From: an uncultured Lachnospiraceae bacterium
GTDB lineage: Bacteria; Bacillota_A; Clostridia; Lachnospirales; Lachnospiraceae
Length of the DNA stretch: 8,210 bases
Assembly: GCA_946630765.1 (NCBI GenBank)
Contig: CAMOZF010000069.1
Coordinates: 1-8,210, forward strand
Direction: 5' to 3'
Shown: in pieces, positions 1-6,285 of the stretch
Numbering within the stretch: position 1 is the first letter of the stretch
How the letters are laid out: every line of letters begins with the position of its first letter
Position numbers and translations under genes: made by a program
Notes under the pieces: model-generated
The model's input: only the letters and a program-made list of their open reading frames with translations
Told to the model about the DNA's origin: nothing
Databases searched by the model: none

Positions 1-1813
1 TCGGAAGCATGGGAAGAAGCCCGTCGTTCGCGCCCAGGATAAACAGGACACGCGGCCGGTTCAGGCGGGTTCTTCGAAGGTCGCCCACAAGAAGGACATC
101 CTTCCCCGGCGGAACCAGCCCCAGATGCAGGCCGGAAAGCCCCGTAAGAAGCACCTCCGAAAAGGCCTCGAAGCTGAGGCGCTCTTCCCCGAGGATTTCC
201 TCCGTCTTCGCAAAAAAGCCCGTGAGAAGCTCATAGCTTTTCTCATATTCCCGGGAAAGCGCCGCATCCTCCGTCTCCTGAGAAAGCGCCGCCATGCTTT
301 CCTCTGCGCCGATTTCTTCCAGGAATTCCGCGACCGCACCGAGCCGCTCGGAAACGCTGCCGTTTCTTCTGAGAAGTGCCTCATGAAGCGCAAAAAGCGG
401 CTCAAAGGCAGCCTTTCGAAGCGCATTCAGGGATTCGAGCCGGCCTTCCGCAAAGCGTCTGTAACGGCCAGAAAACGGCTTCTCAAAGCGGCTCATGCCC
501 CGGATTCCCCGTGCAAGGCAGAAATTTTCCAGTTCACAGATCCGCTCATAAACACTGAGCGGGTCCGAAGCATCCGAAAGCGCACGTTCGATTGCGCACA
601 CGTAGAGCGGCGTCTTCAGAAATGCCGTCACGGCCTCATACGACCAGCCTTCCGAAAACACCGACAGCAGCTCTTTCAGCAGAAGAAAGAGCGGGTTATG
701 ATCGAGCGCTCTGGTCTCGTCGAAAAAGACCGGCAGGCCCTGCGCACGCATCCGCGTGCCGATTTCCTCTTTGTAACGCGCGGGATCCCCGGCAATCACG
801 GCCATGTCCCGAAGCCGGTAGCCCCCGTTCAGGCGCTTCCGAAGCTCCCGCATCAGGATCCGGACTTCCTCCTCCGGCGATGCGGCGCGGAAAATGTGCA
901 GATCCTCTCCGCCGTCCGGGAAGACCTTTCCCGGAAAGCCGCAGAGGCCCTGTTCGATCTCAAGAATCGTCCCGGAAACCGGAAGATTCTCCGAAACATC
1001 TACGGTTTCCACCGGGATACCGGCGCGAAGGGCCATTTCCGTGACACGGCTCACCGCGGTATAGCTCATGTGGAAAAGCGCTTCCTCCTCCCGCTGCTCC
1101 TCAAGCCGCACCTCCGATCCGAGATCGACCGAGAGGAAAATATCCTTTGCGCGCGGAAGAAGCGCCTGGAGCACCTCCTCCTGCGGCGGCGTGAAGCCCG
1201 TGAAGCCGGTCAGGGCAAAAATCGTCCTTTCGGCCTCTGCCCAGCCGGGGATCAGCCTGGCAAGGCGCGAAAGCCGCTCCTCCGCGATCTCGTAATTCTG
1301 ATGAAGCTTCTGAAGAAAGGCGCCATACAGGGCGGAAAGCTCCCGAAGCTTCTTCTGAAGCCCCGGATGCTCCTTCAGCGTTTCCGTGCTTTCCCGCAGC
1401 TTCTCAGGCGAAATATTGTACTGCGCAAACTCCGAAAAAAGCGACTTCAGCTCCTCGAGATACCCGGCCTTCCGGATGTTTTTCCGAAGGACCGAAAGCG
1501 TCTCCTCCTGCTCTCTTGCAACGAGCCGAAGAAACATCAGCTTCCCCTGGTCGTCCAGGATCTTCCGCTCCGGCTCGTGAAGCGCCTGAAACACCCGGTA
1601 GGCGAGCCGGTTGAAGGTCAGGATGTCAATGTTCATCAACGCGTGGTTTTTCGCACGCCGCACCATTTCCTCCTGCGTATACAGGCTCGCCTGTTCGGGT
1701 ACCAGAAGCACATACGAATACTCCGGGTGCGCCGAGGCCTCCCGGAGGATCGTGTCATAAAGCTTTTCATTTTTCACGGAAACGGATGATCCGCATAGGA
1801 TGCCTAGTGCCAA
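1..1813 (-). CDS. addB: ATP-dependent helicase/nuclease subunit B (AddB), N-terminal part, truncated by the left window edge
   Basis: An uninterrupted minus-strand reading frame of 604 codons runs off the window; AddB proteins are usually about 1,100-1,200 residues, so roughly half is present. AddB partners AddA in the cytoplasm to resect DNA double-strand breaks for RecA-dependent repair, the Gram-positive counterpart of RecBCD. The start is TTG at 1811-1813, with AAAGGAG six bases upstream overlapping the end of the preceding gene. Recognisable AddB segments are LLVPEQ (residues 36-41), NIDILTFNRLAYRVF (61-75), an ALTGFTGFTPPQEEVLQALL segment near residue 205, and LNRPRVLFILGANDGLLP close to the window edge. 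The C-terminal nuclease and iron-sulfur region is not included. Oddly, the usual N-terminal Walker A loop is degenerate: residues 8-15 read GSSVSVKN instead of a G-x4-G-K-S/T sequence. No stop or frameshift is seen. Identity rests on sequence patterns recalled for the family; addA would be expected further left. Confidence 0.9.
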   Translation of the reverse strand, partial: MALGILCGSSVSVKNEKLYDTILREASAHPEYSYVLLVPEQASLYTQEEMVRRAKNHALMNIDILTFNRLAYRVFQALHEPERKILDDQGKLMFLRLVAREQEETLSVLRKNIRKAGYLEELKSLFSEFAQYNISPEKLRESTETLKEHPGLQKKLRELSALYGAFLQKLHQNYEIAEERLSRLARLIPGWAEAERTIFALTGFTGFTPPQEEVLQALLPRAKDIFLSVDLGSEVRLEEQREEEALFHMSYTAVSRVTEMALRAGIPVETVDVSENLPVSGTILEIEQGLCGFPGKVFPDGGEDLHIFRAASPEEEVRILMRELRKRLNGGYRLRDMAVIAGDPARYKEEIGTRMRAQGLPVFFDETRALDHNPLFLLLKELLSVFSEGWSYEAVTAFLKTPLYVCAIERALSDASDPLSVYERICELENFCLARGIRGMSRFEKPFSGRYRRFAEGRLESLNALRKAAFEPLFALHEALLRRNGSVSERLGAVAEFLEEIGAEESMAALSQETEDAALSREYEKSYELLTGFFAKTEEILGEERLSFEAFSEVLLTGLSGLHLGLVPPGKDVLLVGDLRRTRLNRPRVLFILGANDGLLPMLP

Positions 1814-1823
1814 TGCTTACTCC
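1811..1823 (-). promoter_or_regulatory. Ribosome-binding site and TTG start of addB inside the beta-galactosidase end
   Basis: GGAG at 1820-1823 is formed by the last sense codon of the beta-galactosidase gene and the base before it. The stop TAA is at 1817-1819 and the TTG start at 1811-1813. The overlap fixes the addB start and suggests that ribosomes finishing the first gene could reinitiate on the second. No other start codon in this frame keeps the conserved N-terminal strand of AddB. Confidence 0.75.
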
Positions 1824-3865
1824 TTTTCGAGGATCACAAAGCCCCATTTTTCAAGAGAAATCGTCTGTCCCGAAGTCAGCCGTTCTTCGGACAGAAGCTC
1901 CGCAAAGCTTCCTTCCGGGCAGGGCAGCGACTGCTTTTCTCCACTGTAATTGTAAATGAAGAGCAGCTCCTTTCCTTCTTTCGAGCAGGCCTTTTTCCCG
2001 ATCAGCGGGAAGCAGGCGCCGGGAAGGCTCTTCTCGACGTCGGTTTTTTCAAGCGCCCGAAGGAAGCAGCGTTTCAGGCTTTCCTTTTCAAGGTCGCAGC
2101 CAAGATACAGCGCATAGCCTTTTCCGAAAGCATTTTCCACCGCAGCCGCGTACTGTCCCCAGTTGTCGTGCTTATAGCACAGCACCGGCGTTCCGCTGTC
2201 CGGCATCAGGCATTCAAAGAAGCCGTCCACCGTCTCTTTGAACGCTTCCCCGGAAGCATCTGTAAGCGCCATGCCATGGGCGATCGAGAACTGATTATAG
2301 TTCAGCCCGAACACCTCCGTCATGCCGTGCGGCTGCAGATCGTGATAGACCTTGGTATTTTCATTACTGAAAAACGACTTGATGCCCGAGATCAGGACGC
2401 CGCCGGCTTCCGTGTATCTGCGGATTGCCGAAATCGTCCCCTCCGACACCGCATAGAGCGCCGGCGCAAATACCGCCTGATAGGATGACAGCTTCTGAAG
2501 AAGCGCCTCCTCATGCGCCTGATCGAGAAGCGGCTTCTCGCTCTCCTCCGGATCCGCCATGACAAAGTCCGCTTCATAATTCATCTCATACAGGGCGCGG
2601 TACCATTTCATCAGGACCTCGTTGTAATTCACATCCCCGCCGGAGCGCATCCTGCGAAGCGCGGACAGCGAGTTGTTGGAAACCAGGAAGGCGATGCGGT
2701 TCTTCTTCTGGAGCCCGCAGAGCTTCGGCGAGAGGCGCGCGAAATCCGCACCGATTGTGCAGGCCTCTCTGTACACCTTATTTTCCGAGAAATCATGCGA
2801 CAGGACGCCCTTCCAGTAGGTTTCAAAGGAATTGTGGATCGAATGCCAGTGCCAGTATTCGACCATTCCGGCGCCGGACCCGACATGCGAAAAGGCCTGA
2901 AGCCGCAGCTGCCCGTCGTAGGGCGTCCACTGCGGAAAGCCCTGCGCCTCGGTCTCCAGAATGAAGTACGGCGCCTGCTTCAGCGAATAGTTCAGGCTGC
3001 CGCCGAAGCTGATCTCCATGCCCGTCAGCTCGCTCTGACTCGGATGGTAAATGTCGCAGCCGGCGATATCCAGGGCCTTCGAGGCCGCAAAATGATTCAG
3101 CGAAGGCTGTAAGCCATAGGAATATCCGCGCCAGTCAAAGTCAAAATTATGGGTGATAAACTGGTCTTCCCGGCTGTATTCGCGCACGAGCGCACACTGC
3201 CAGGCCAGGAAATCCGTCACGAGCTTTCGCTGGAACTTCTCAAATTCCCCGGACAGCGAGGCATTGATCGTATTTCTGACATCCGGGAAATCTTCCCAGG
3301 AATGCACCGCGTTCGACCAGTAATTCAGCCCGAATTCGGCATTCATGCGCTCGATGTCGCCCTCGAACTTCTCCTTCAGGTAAGAAACAAACTTCTCCTG
3401 CACCTTCGGACCGGCAGTATCGTAGTATTTCGTCTCATTGTCCACCTGATAACCGATCACCGCAGGATGTCCGGCAACGTGAGAAATCAGCTTGCGGATC
3501 ACCCGCTCCGCGTGGAACAGATAGGTTTCATTCGTGATATCCATGATCTGCCGGGGACCGTAGAGCCCTCTTCCCCTCGCCGTCGTCGCCAGCACATCCG
3601 GGTCCTTTTTCACAAGCCACGAAGGCACTGCGTAGGTCGGAGTTCCAACAATCACGTGGATGCCGCCCTCGTGCATCGCCTGAAGCACCCGGTCAATCGA
3701 TGTAAAATCAAAAACGCCCGGCTCCGGCTCCAGCGTCGACCAGGTCGACTCCGCAATACGGACCACATTCATATTGGCCTTCTTCAGCATTTCCACGTCC
3801 TTCTGAAGCCGCTCCTCCGGCATATATTCATCATAATAGGCCGCGCCGTACAGTAAATGTTCCAT
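1817..3865 (-). CDS. Beta-galactosidase, glycoside hydrolase family 42
   Basis: A complete 682-residue enzyme, a normal length for GH42, without a signal peptide and therefore cytoplasmic. It should hydrolyse terminal beta-galactosides, such as lactose or galacto-oligosaccharides, with retention of configuration; related enzymes can act on alpha-L-arabinopyranosides. The N-terminus (YGAAYYDEYMPEERLQKDVE, then NVVRIAESTWSTLEPEPGVFDF) is typical of the GH42 TIM barrel. Glu144 in YQVDNE is the expected acid/base and Glu304 in FILETEAQGFPQW the expected nucleophile. The trimerisation-type middle domain (about 385-600) and a small C-terminal beta domain follow. The loop after residue 95 (GRGLYGPRQIMDITNE) lacks the cysteines found in metal-binding GH42 members. 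The ATG start has AAAGGGG nine bases upstream and a good sigma-A-type promoter at 3906-3934. No transporter or LacI-type regulator gene is present in the window. addB begins 3 nt after the stop codon. Confidence 0.93.
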   Translation of the reverse strand: MEHLLYGAAYYDEYMPEERLQKDVEMLKKANMNVVRIAESTWSTLEPEPGVFDFTSIDRVLQAMHEGGIHVIVGTPTYAVPSWLVKKDPDVLATTARGRGLYGPRQIMDITNETYLFHAERVIRKLISHVAGHPAVIGYQVDNETKYYDTAGPKVQEKFVSYLKEKFEGDIERMNAEFGLNYWSNAVHSWEDFPDVRNTINASLSGEFEKFQRKLVTDFLAWQCALVREYSREDQFITHNFDFDWRGYSYGLQPSLNHFAASKALDIAGCDIYHPSQSELTGMEISFGGSLNYSLKQAPYFILETEAQGFPQWTPYDGQLRLQAFSHVGSGAGMVEYWHWHSIHNSFETYWKGVLSHDFSENKVYREACTIGADFARLSPKLCGLQKKNRIAFLVSNNSLSALRRMRSGGDVNYNEVLMKWYRALYEMNYEADFVMADPEESEKPLLDQAHEEALLQKLSSYQAVFAPALYAVSEGTISAIRRYTEAGGVLISGIKSFFSNENTKVYHDLQPHGMTEVFGLNYNQFSIAHGMALTDASGEAFKETVDGFFECLMPDSGTPVLCYKHDNWGQYAAAVENAFGKGYALYLGCDLEKESLKRCFLRALEKTDVEKSLPGACFPLIGKKACSKEGKELLFIYNYSGEKQSLPCPEGSFAELLSEERLTSGQTISLEKWGFVILEKE

Positions 3866-3905
3866 AAATCAGTACCCCTTTCCCTCGGATCTTCTGTTAC
3901 CTTAC

Positions 3906-3934
3906 AGTATACAAAAAACAGCGGCCGATTTCAA
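3906..3934 (-). promoter_or_regulatory. Sigma-A-type promoter for the beta-galactosidase-addB operon
   Basis: Read on the minus strand, TTGAAA (3929-3934) and TATACT (3906-3911) are separated by exactly 17 bp, each matching five of six consensus bases. Predicted transcription start is near 3899, giving a leader of about 34 nt with an AAAGGGG ribosome-binding site. I found no convincing catabolite-repression (cre) box or clear operator palindrome beside it. Confidence 0.72.
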
Positions 3935-3975
3935 CGTCAAAAGCATCTGTTTTACGCGCCGGAGCCTGAAAACAC

Positions 3976-4004
3976 TTGACAAAACCGCCATCTTTGTGTA
4001 GTCT
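3976..4004 (+). promoter_or_regulatory. Likely promoter for the TSCPD-murG operon
   Basis: A perfect TTGACA -35 box (3976-3981) is followed after 17 bp by TAGTCT (3999-4004), a weak -10 box matching TATAAT at only three positions. The strong -35 and the short distance to the first gene (start 4038) support a promoter here, but the exact -10 is uncertain. It is divergent from the beta-galactosidase promoter; the two -35 boxes are 41 bp apart. Confidence 0.55.
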
Positions 4005-4037
4005 TATCAGGAATGAAATCATCAGGAGGAAAACAGC

Positions 4038-4289
4038 TTGAATTCTTATAAAACGCACGGAACCTGCTCCAGGGAAATCCAGTTTGAAATTGAAGATAAT
4101 ATTATCAAGGAAGTCCGCTTTATCGGCGGCTGCATGGGCAACACGCAGGGCGTTGCGGCGCTTGTCAAGGGCTATGACGTGGACGAAGCAATCCGCCGCC
4201 TCAAGGGCATCGACTGCCAAGGCCGCGGAACCTCCTGCCCCGATCAGCTGGCGCTGGCGCTCGAGCAGTATAAATCATCTGTAGCCTGA
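4038..4289 (+). CDS. Stand-alone TSCPD-domain protein (TIGR03905-like), function unknown
   Basis: An 83-residue cytoplasmic protein starting at TTG, chosen because AGGAGG (4024-4029) lies eight bases upstream and the protein then begins with the conserved MNSYKTHGTCSREI segment. The family signature GTSCPDQLALALE is at residues 64-76, preceded by FIGGCMGNTQG (28-38). The TSCPD domain is known both as the C-terminal part of some class II ribonucleotide reductases and as small free-standing proteins like this one, which have no established role. Four cysteines (10, 32, 60, 67) all sit in motif-like positions and could bind a metal or form a redox pair; that is inference. murG follows 9 nt after the stop codon, so the two genes are very probably cotranscribed. 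Confidence 0.85.
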   Translation: MNSYKTHGTCSREIQFEIEDNIIKEVRFIGGCMGNTQGVAALVKGYDVDEAIRRLKGIDCQGRGTSCPDQLALALEQYKSSVA

Positions 4290-4298
4290 GGTAATAGT

Positions 4299-5381
4299 AT
4301 GTCAAAGACCATTATTCTGACCGGCGGGGGCACCGCCGGTCATGTTACGCCCAATATCGCCCTTCTCCCCGGCCTTCGGGCCCGCGGCTTCGAGATCCGC
4401 TATATCGGTTCCTATGACGGCATGGAAAAAGGCCTGATCGAGCAGGAAGGCATTCCCTATGACGGGATCTCCACCGGAAAGCTTCGCCGCTATCTGAGCC
4501 TGAAAAACATCTCCGATATCGGCCATGTATTGAAGGGCCTTCGGGAAGCCAGGGCGCTTCTCAGGAAGTACCGTCCCGACATCGTTTTCAGTAAGGGCGG
4601 TTTTGTCTCCGTCCCGGTCGTCCGCGCAGCGAAGGCGCTGAAAATCCCGGTCATCATTCACGAATCCGACATGACGCCGGGCCTCGCGAACAAGCTCTGC
4701 TACTCGGCCGCATCAAAGATCTGCTGCAATTTCCCGGAGACCGTCGAAATGCTCCCGAAGGAAAAGGCCGTCCTTTCCGGCTCTCCGATCCGTGCCGAGC
4801 TTCTGTCGGGTTCCAGAGAAAAAGGACTTGATTTCTGCGGCTTCTCGGGCAGCAAGCCGGTGCTTCTGATGATCGGCGGCTCCTCCGGCGCAAGAAAACT
4901 GAATGAAGTGCTTCGTGAGGCGCTTCCTCTTCTCCTGCCGGATTTCGACGTCGTCCATCTCTGCGGAAAAGAAAATCTCGACGAATCCCTGAAGGAAATG
5001 CGCGGCTATGTGCAGTTCGAATACATCAGCAAGGAGCTGCCGGATCTTTTCGCAGCATCCGACCTCGTGTTCTCACGCGCCGGCGCAAATGCGATCTGCG
5101 AGCTTCTCGCACTCAGAAAGCCGACGCTTCTCACCCCGCTTTCTGCGGCAGTCTCCAGAGGCGACCAGATTCTGAATGCGCGCTCCTTTGAGAAGCAGGG
5201 CTTCTCCATGGTTGTCGAGGAAGAAAATCTGACGGCCTCCGTTCTTTCGGAAAGCCTGCATAAGCTCTATGAGGACCGTGAAAAATACATTCACGCGATG
5301 TCCGCCTCGACAGAAAAAAGCGGCGTCGACACCATTCTTTCCCTGATCGATGAGATCACAGAAAAGCCCTCCCGTTCGTAA
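4299..5381 (+). CDS. murG: UDP-GlcNAc:undecaprenyl-PP-MurNAc-pentapeptide GlcNAc transferase
   Basis: MurG adds N-acetylglucosamine from UDP-GlcNAc to lipid I, producing lipid II on the inner face of the cytoplasmic membrane, the last intracellular step of peptidoglycan synthesis. The protein has 360 residues, normal for the family, with a GT-B fold. The N-terminal glycine-rich loop is GGGTAGHVTPN (residues 9-19), the second glycine loop is SKGGFVSVP (98-106), HESDMTPGLANK lies at 121-132 and the third loop GGSSGA is at 193-198. The UDP-GlcNAc pocket is in SRAGANAICELLAL (259-272), where Glu268 corresponds to the conserved nucleotide-sugar-binding glutamate, followed by GDQILNA (288-294). The ATG start has a GAGGT ribosome-binding site six bases upstream. 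Unlike the classical arrangement, no mra, mur or fts genes flank it. The stop codon lies inside the terminator hairpin. Confidence 0.96.
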   Translation: MSKTIILTGGGTAGHVTPNIALLPGLRARGFEIRYIGSYDGMEKGLIEQEGIPYDGISTGKLRRYLSLKNISDIGHVLKGLREARALLRKYRPDIVFSKGGFVSVPVVRAAKALKIPVIIHESDMTPGLANKLCYSAASKICCNFPETVEMLPKEKAVLSGSPIRAELLSGSREKGLDFCGFSGSKPVLLMIGGSSGARKLNEVLREALPLLLPDFDVVHLCGKENLDESLKEMRGYVQFEYISKELPDLFAASDLVFSRAGANAICELLALRKPTLLTPLSAAVSRGDQILNARSFEKQGFSMVVEEENLTASVLSESLHKLYEDREKYIHAMSASTEKSGVDTILSLIDEITEKPSRS

Positions 5382-5396
5382 ACGGAGGGCTTTTTT
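5362..5396 (+). terminator. Rho-independent terminator of murG, possibly bidirectional
   Basis: A stem pairs 5362-5376 with 5381-5396 around a four-base loop CGTA, with one bulged C and a core of GCCCTCC against GGAGGGC, followed by TTTTTT on the plus strand. The A-run on the left side gives a shorter T-run on the minus strand, so it may also stop the convergent par operon, whose last gene ends at 5419. The murG TAA (5379-5381) falls in the loop and at the first paired base of the right arm. Confidence 0.9.
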
Positions 5397-5418
5397 CACA
5401 TCACTTTTTTCCTGAAAT

Positions 5419-5727
5419 TCAGTGCTTCGGATTAATGTTGTTGTCGATTTTTTTATTCATAAAATAAACCACAATGTTCAATGAGACGACAATCAAATTA
5501 AAGAAGTAAACGATGAGCACATACCATTTGCTGCGGAAATTCGCCATGTAAACAGGATTGATGAATTTCGCGATGATTCCGGCAATATATCCGAAGAAAA
5601 TCAGCAGCAGGAAAAGAAGGCTCGTTCCTCTGGTGGTGCGGGCTTTCCATGCTTTTATCAGATTAATCGGCCAGGAGATTCCAAAGGCCAGAATCATTCC
5701 GATTTCAAAAAAATCAGCAGGTGTCAT
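5419..5727 (-). CDS. Small three-helix membrane protein resembling SemiSWEET/PQ-loop transporters
   Basis: A 102-residue integral membrane protein with three hydrophobic segments at about 6-25, 36-55 and 68-90, and a charged, asparagine-rich tail. The segment SWPINLIKAWKARTTRGTSLLF (residues 18-39) has the layout of a PQ-loop: a helix-breaking proline, a polar residue, a basic W-K-x-R turn, then a G-x-S before the second helix. Size and topology fit bacterial SemiSWEETs, which dimerise to move sugars, but the diagnostic PQ is PI here. Asn77 in helix 3 sits where SemiSWEETs carry a pocket asparagine (alignment by eye). No substrate can be assigned. The ATG start has AAGGAGG ten bases upstream, overlapping the stop of the preceding DUF4446 gene (15-nt gap), so it is the last gene of the par operon. 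It appears somewhat more AT-rich than its neighbours. Confidence 0.7.
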   Translation of the reverse strand: MTPADFFEIGMILAFGISWPINLIKAWKARTTRGTSLLFLLLIFFGYIAGIIAKFINPVYMANFRSKWYVLIVYFFNLIVVSLNIVVYFMNKKIDNNINPKH

Positions 5728-5742
5728 TTTAACGTTTCCTCC

Positions 5743-6279
5743 TTAAATCTGGATTTCAAGAGCCTTCTTCAGCGCTTCTTCGTCTTCTTTCGTGAGCGGA
5801 TTTATGGACTTTCCGTTCATGATTTCTTTTACATAGGTATAGCAGCCGTCCGAGCCGTGGATGCAGTTAATCAGGATGCCGTTGTTTTCATTGTTCAAAA
5901 GGGCTATGCTGGAGCTGACCTTTCCGGCCATGCCCGGGAAAGCATTGTACTTAACGATACCGGTCTTCCGGTAGGCGGTCAGCAGATTCTCGTTGATTTT
6001 CACGATTTCATCCACGTTGTTTTTCAGCTGGATCTTTACCTTCTGGTTATCCTCGATCACGCGCTGCAGAACGTCCTCCAAAGAGACCATGTCCGAGCCC
6101 TGCATGAACAGAGACAGCCGCCGCTGAAGCTTCCTGATCTTTACCGACTGCAGGATCATGATGATCAGAATCGCGAGAATCACAAGAAACATCAGAAGCG
6201 CAGCCGCCGGCAGAATCCACGGATTCAGCTGCAGTATAGTTTTTATATTATCTATAATTGTCTGTACCATAACATGCAC
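5743..6279 (-). CDS. DUF4446 family protein, single-pass membrane protein with coiled coil
   Basis: A 178-residue protein of unknown function. One strong hydrophobic helix lies at about residues 21-43, followed by a basic stretch (VKIRKLQRRL, 46-55) that should stay cytoplasmic, a long charged helical or coiled-coil region (about 62-105), and the family's conserved domain from 108: VKYNAFPGMAGKVSSSIALL and then GILINCIHGSDGCYTYVKEI. The family is known to sit directly behind parB in many Clostridia, as it does here: the gene starts 6 nt after the parB stop. The ATG at 6279 is preferred because AAGG lies eight bases upstream; a second ATG three codons later is possible. The persistent link to parAB suggests a membrane-associated role in chromosome segregation or origin positioning, but this is inference from position only. 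Confidence 0.85.
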   Translation of the reverse strand: MHVMVQTIIDNIKTILQLNPWILPAAALLMFLVILAILIIMILQSVKIRKLQRRLSLFMQGSDMVSLEDVLQRVIEDNQKVKIQLKNNVDEIVKINENLLTAYRKTGIVKYNAFPGMAGKVSSSIALLNNENNGILINCIHGSDGCYTYVKEIMNGKSINPLTKEDEEALKKALEIQI

Positions 6280-6285
6280 TCATCC

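Noticed and set aside
125..1789. A 554-codon open frame on the plus strand opposite addB
   Set aside because: Its product is a low-complexity Arg/Leu/Lys/Pro-rich string with no domain, and it mirrors the codon usage of addB. The opposite frame encodes recognisable AddB motifs throughout, so this is an antisense shadow.
1300..2520. Recurring CTTCTGAAG-like strings in the addB and GH42 genes
   Set aside because: They come from preferred Leu, Gln and Lys codons (CTT/CTG, CAG, AAG) in coding frames; spacing is irregular, so this is not a repeat array.
3149..3856. Long plus-strand open frame opposite the beta-galactosidase gene
   Set aside because: It lies fully inside the GH42 gene with no ribosome-binding site or recognisable motif; high-GC codon bias explains the lack of stops.
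3925..3945. Imperfect dyad TTTCAACGTCAAA near the beta-galactosidase -35, considered as a catabolite (cre) or LacI-type operator
   Set aside because: It lacks the central CG symmetry and the conserved TG/CA positions of a cre box, with two mismatches in a short palindrome; not distinguishable from chance.
3897..4220. Minus-strand open frame overlapping the TSCPD gene and the divergent promoters
   Set aside because: It covers both predicted promoters and most of the TSCPD gene, and has no ribosome-binding site or recognisable product.
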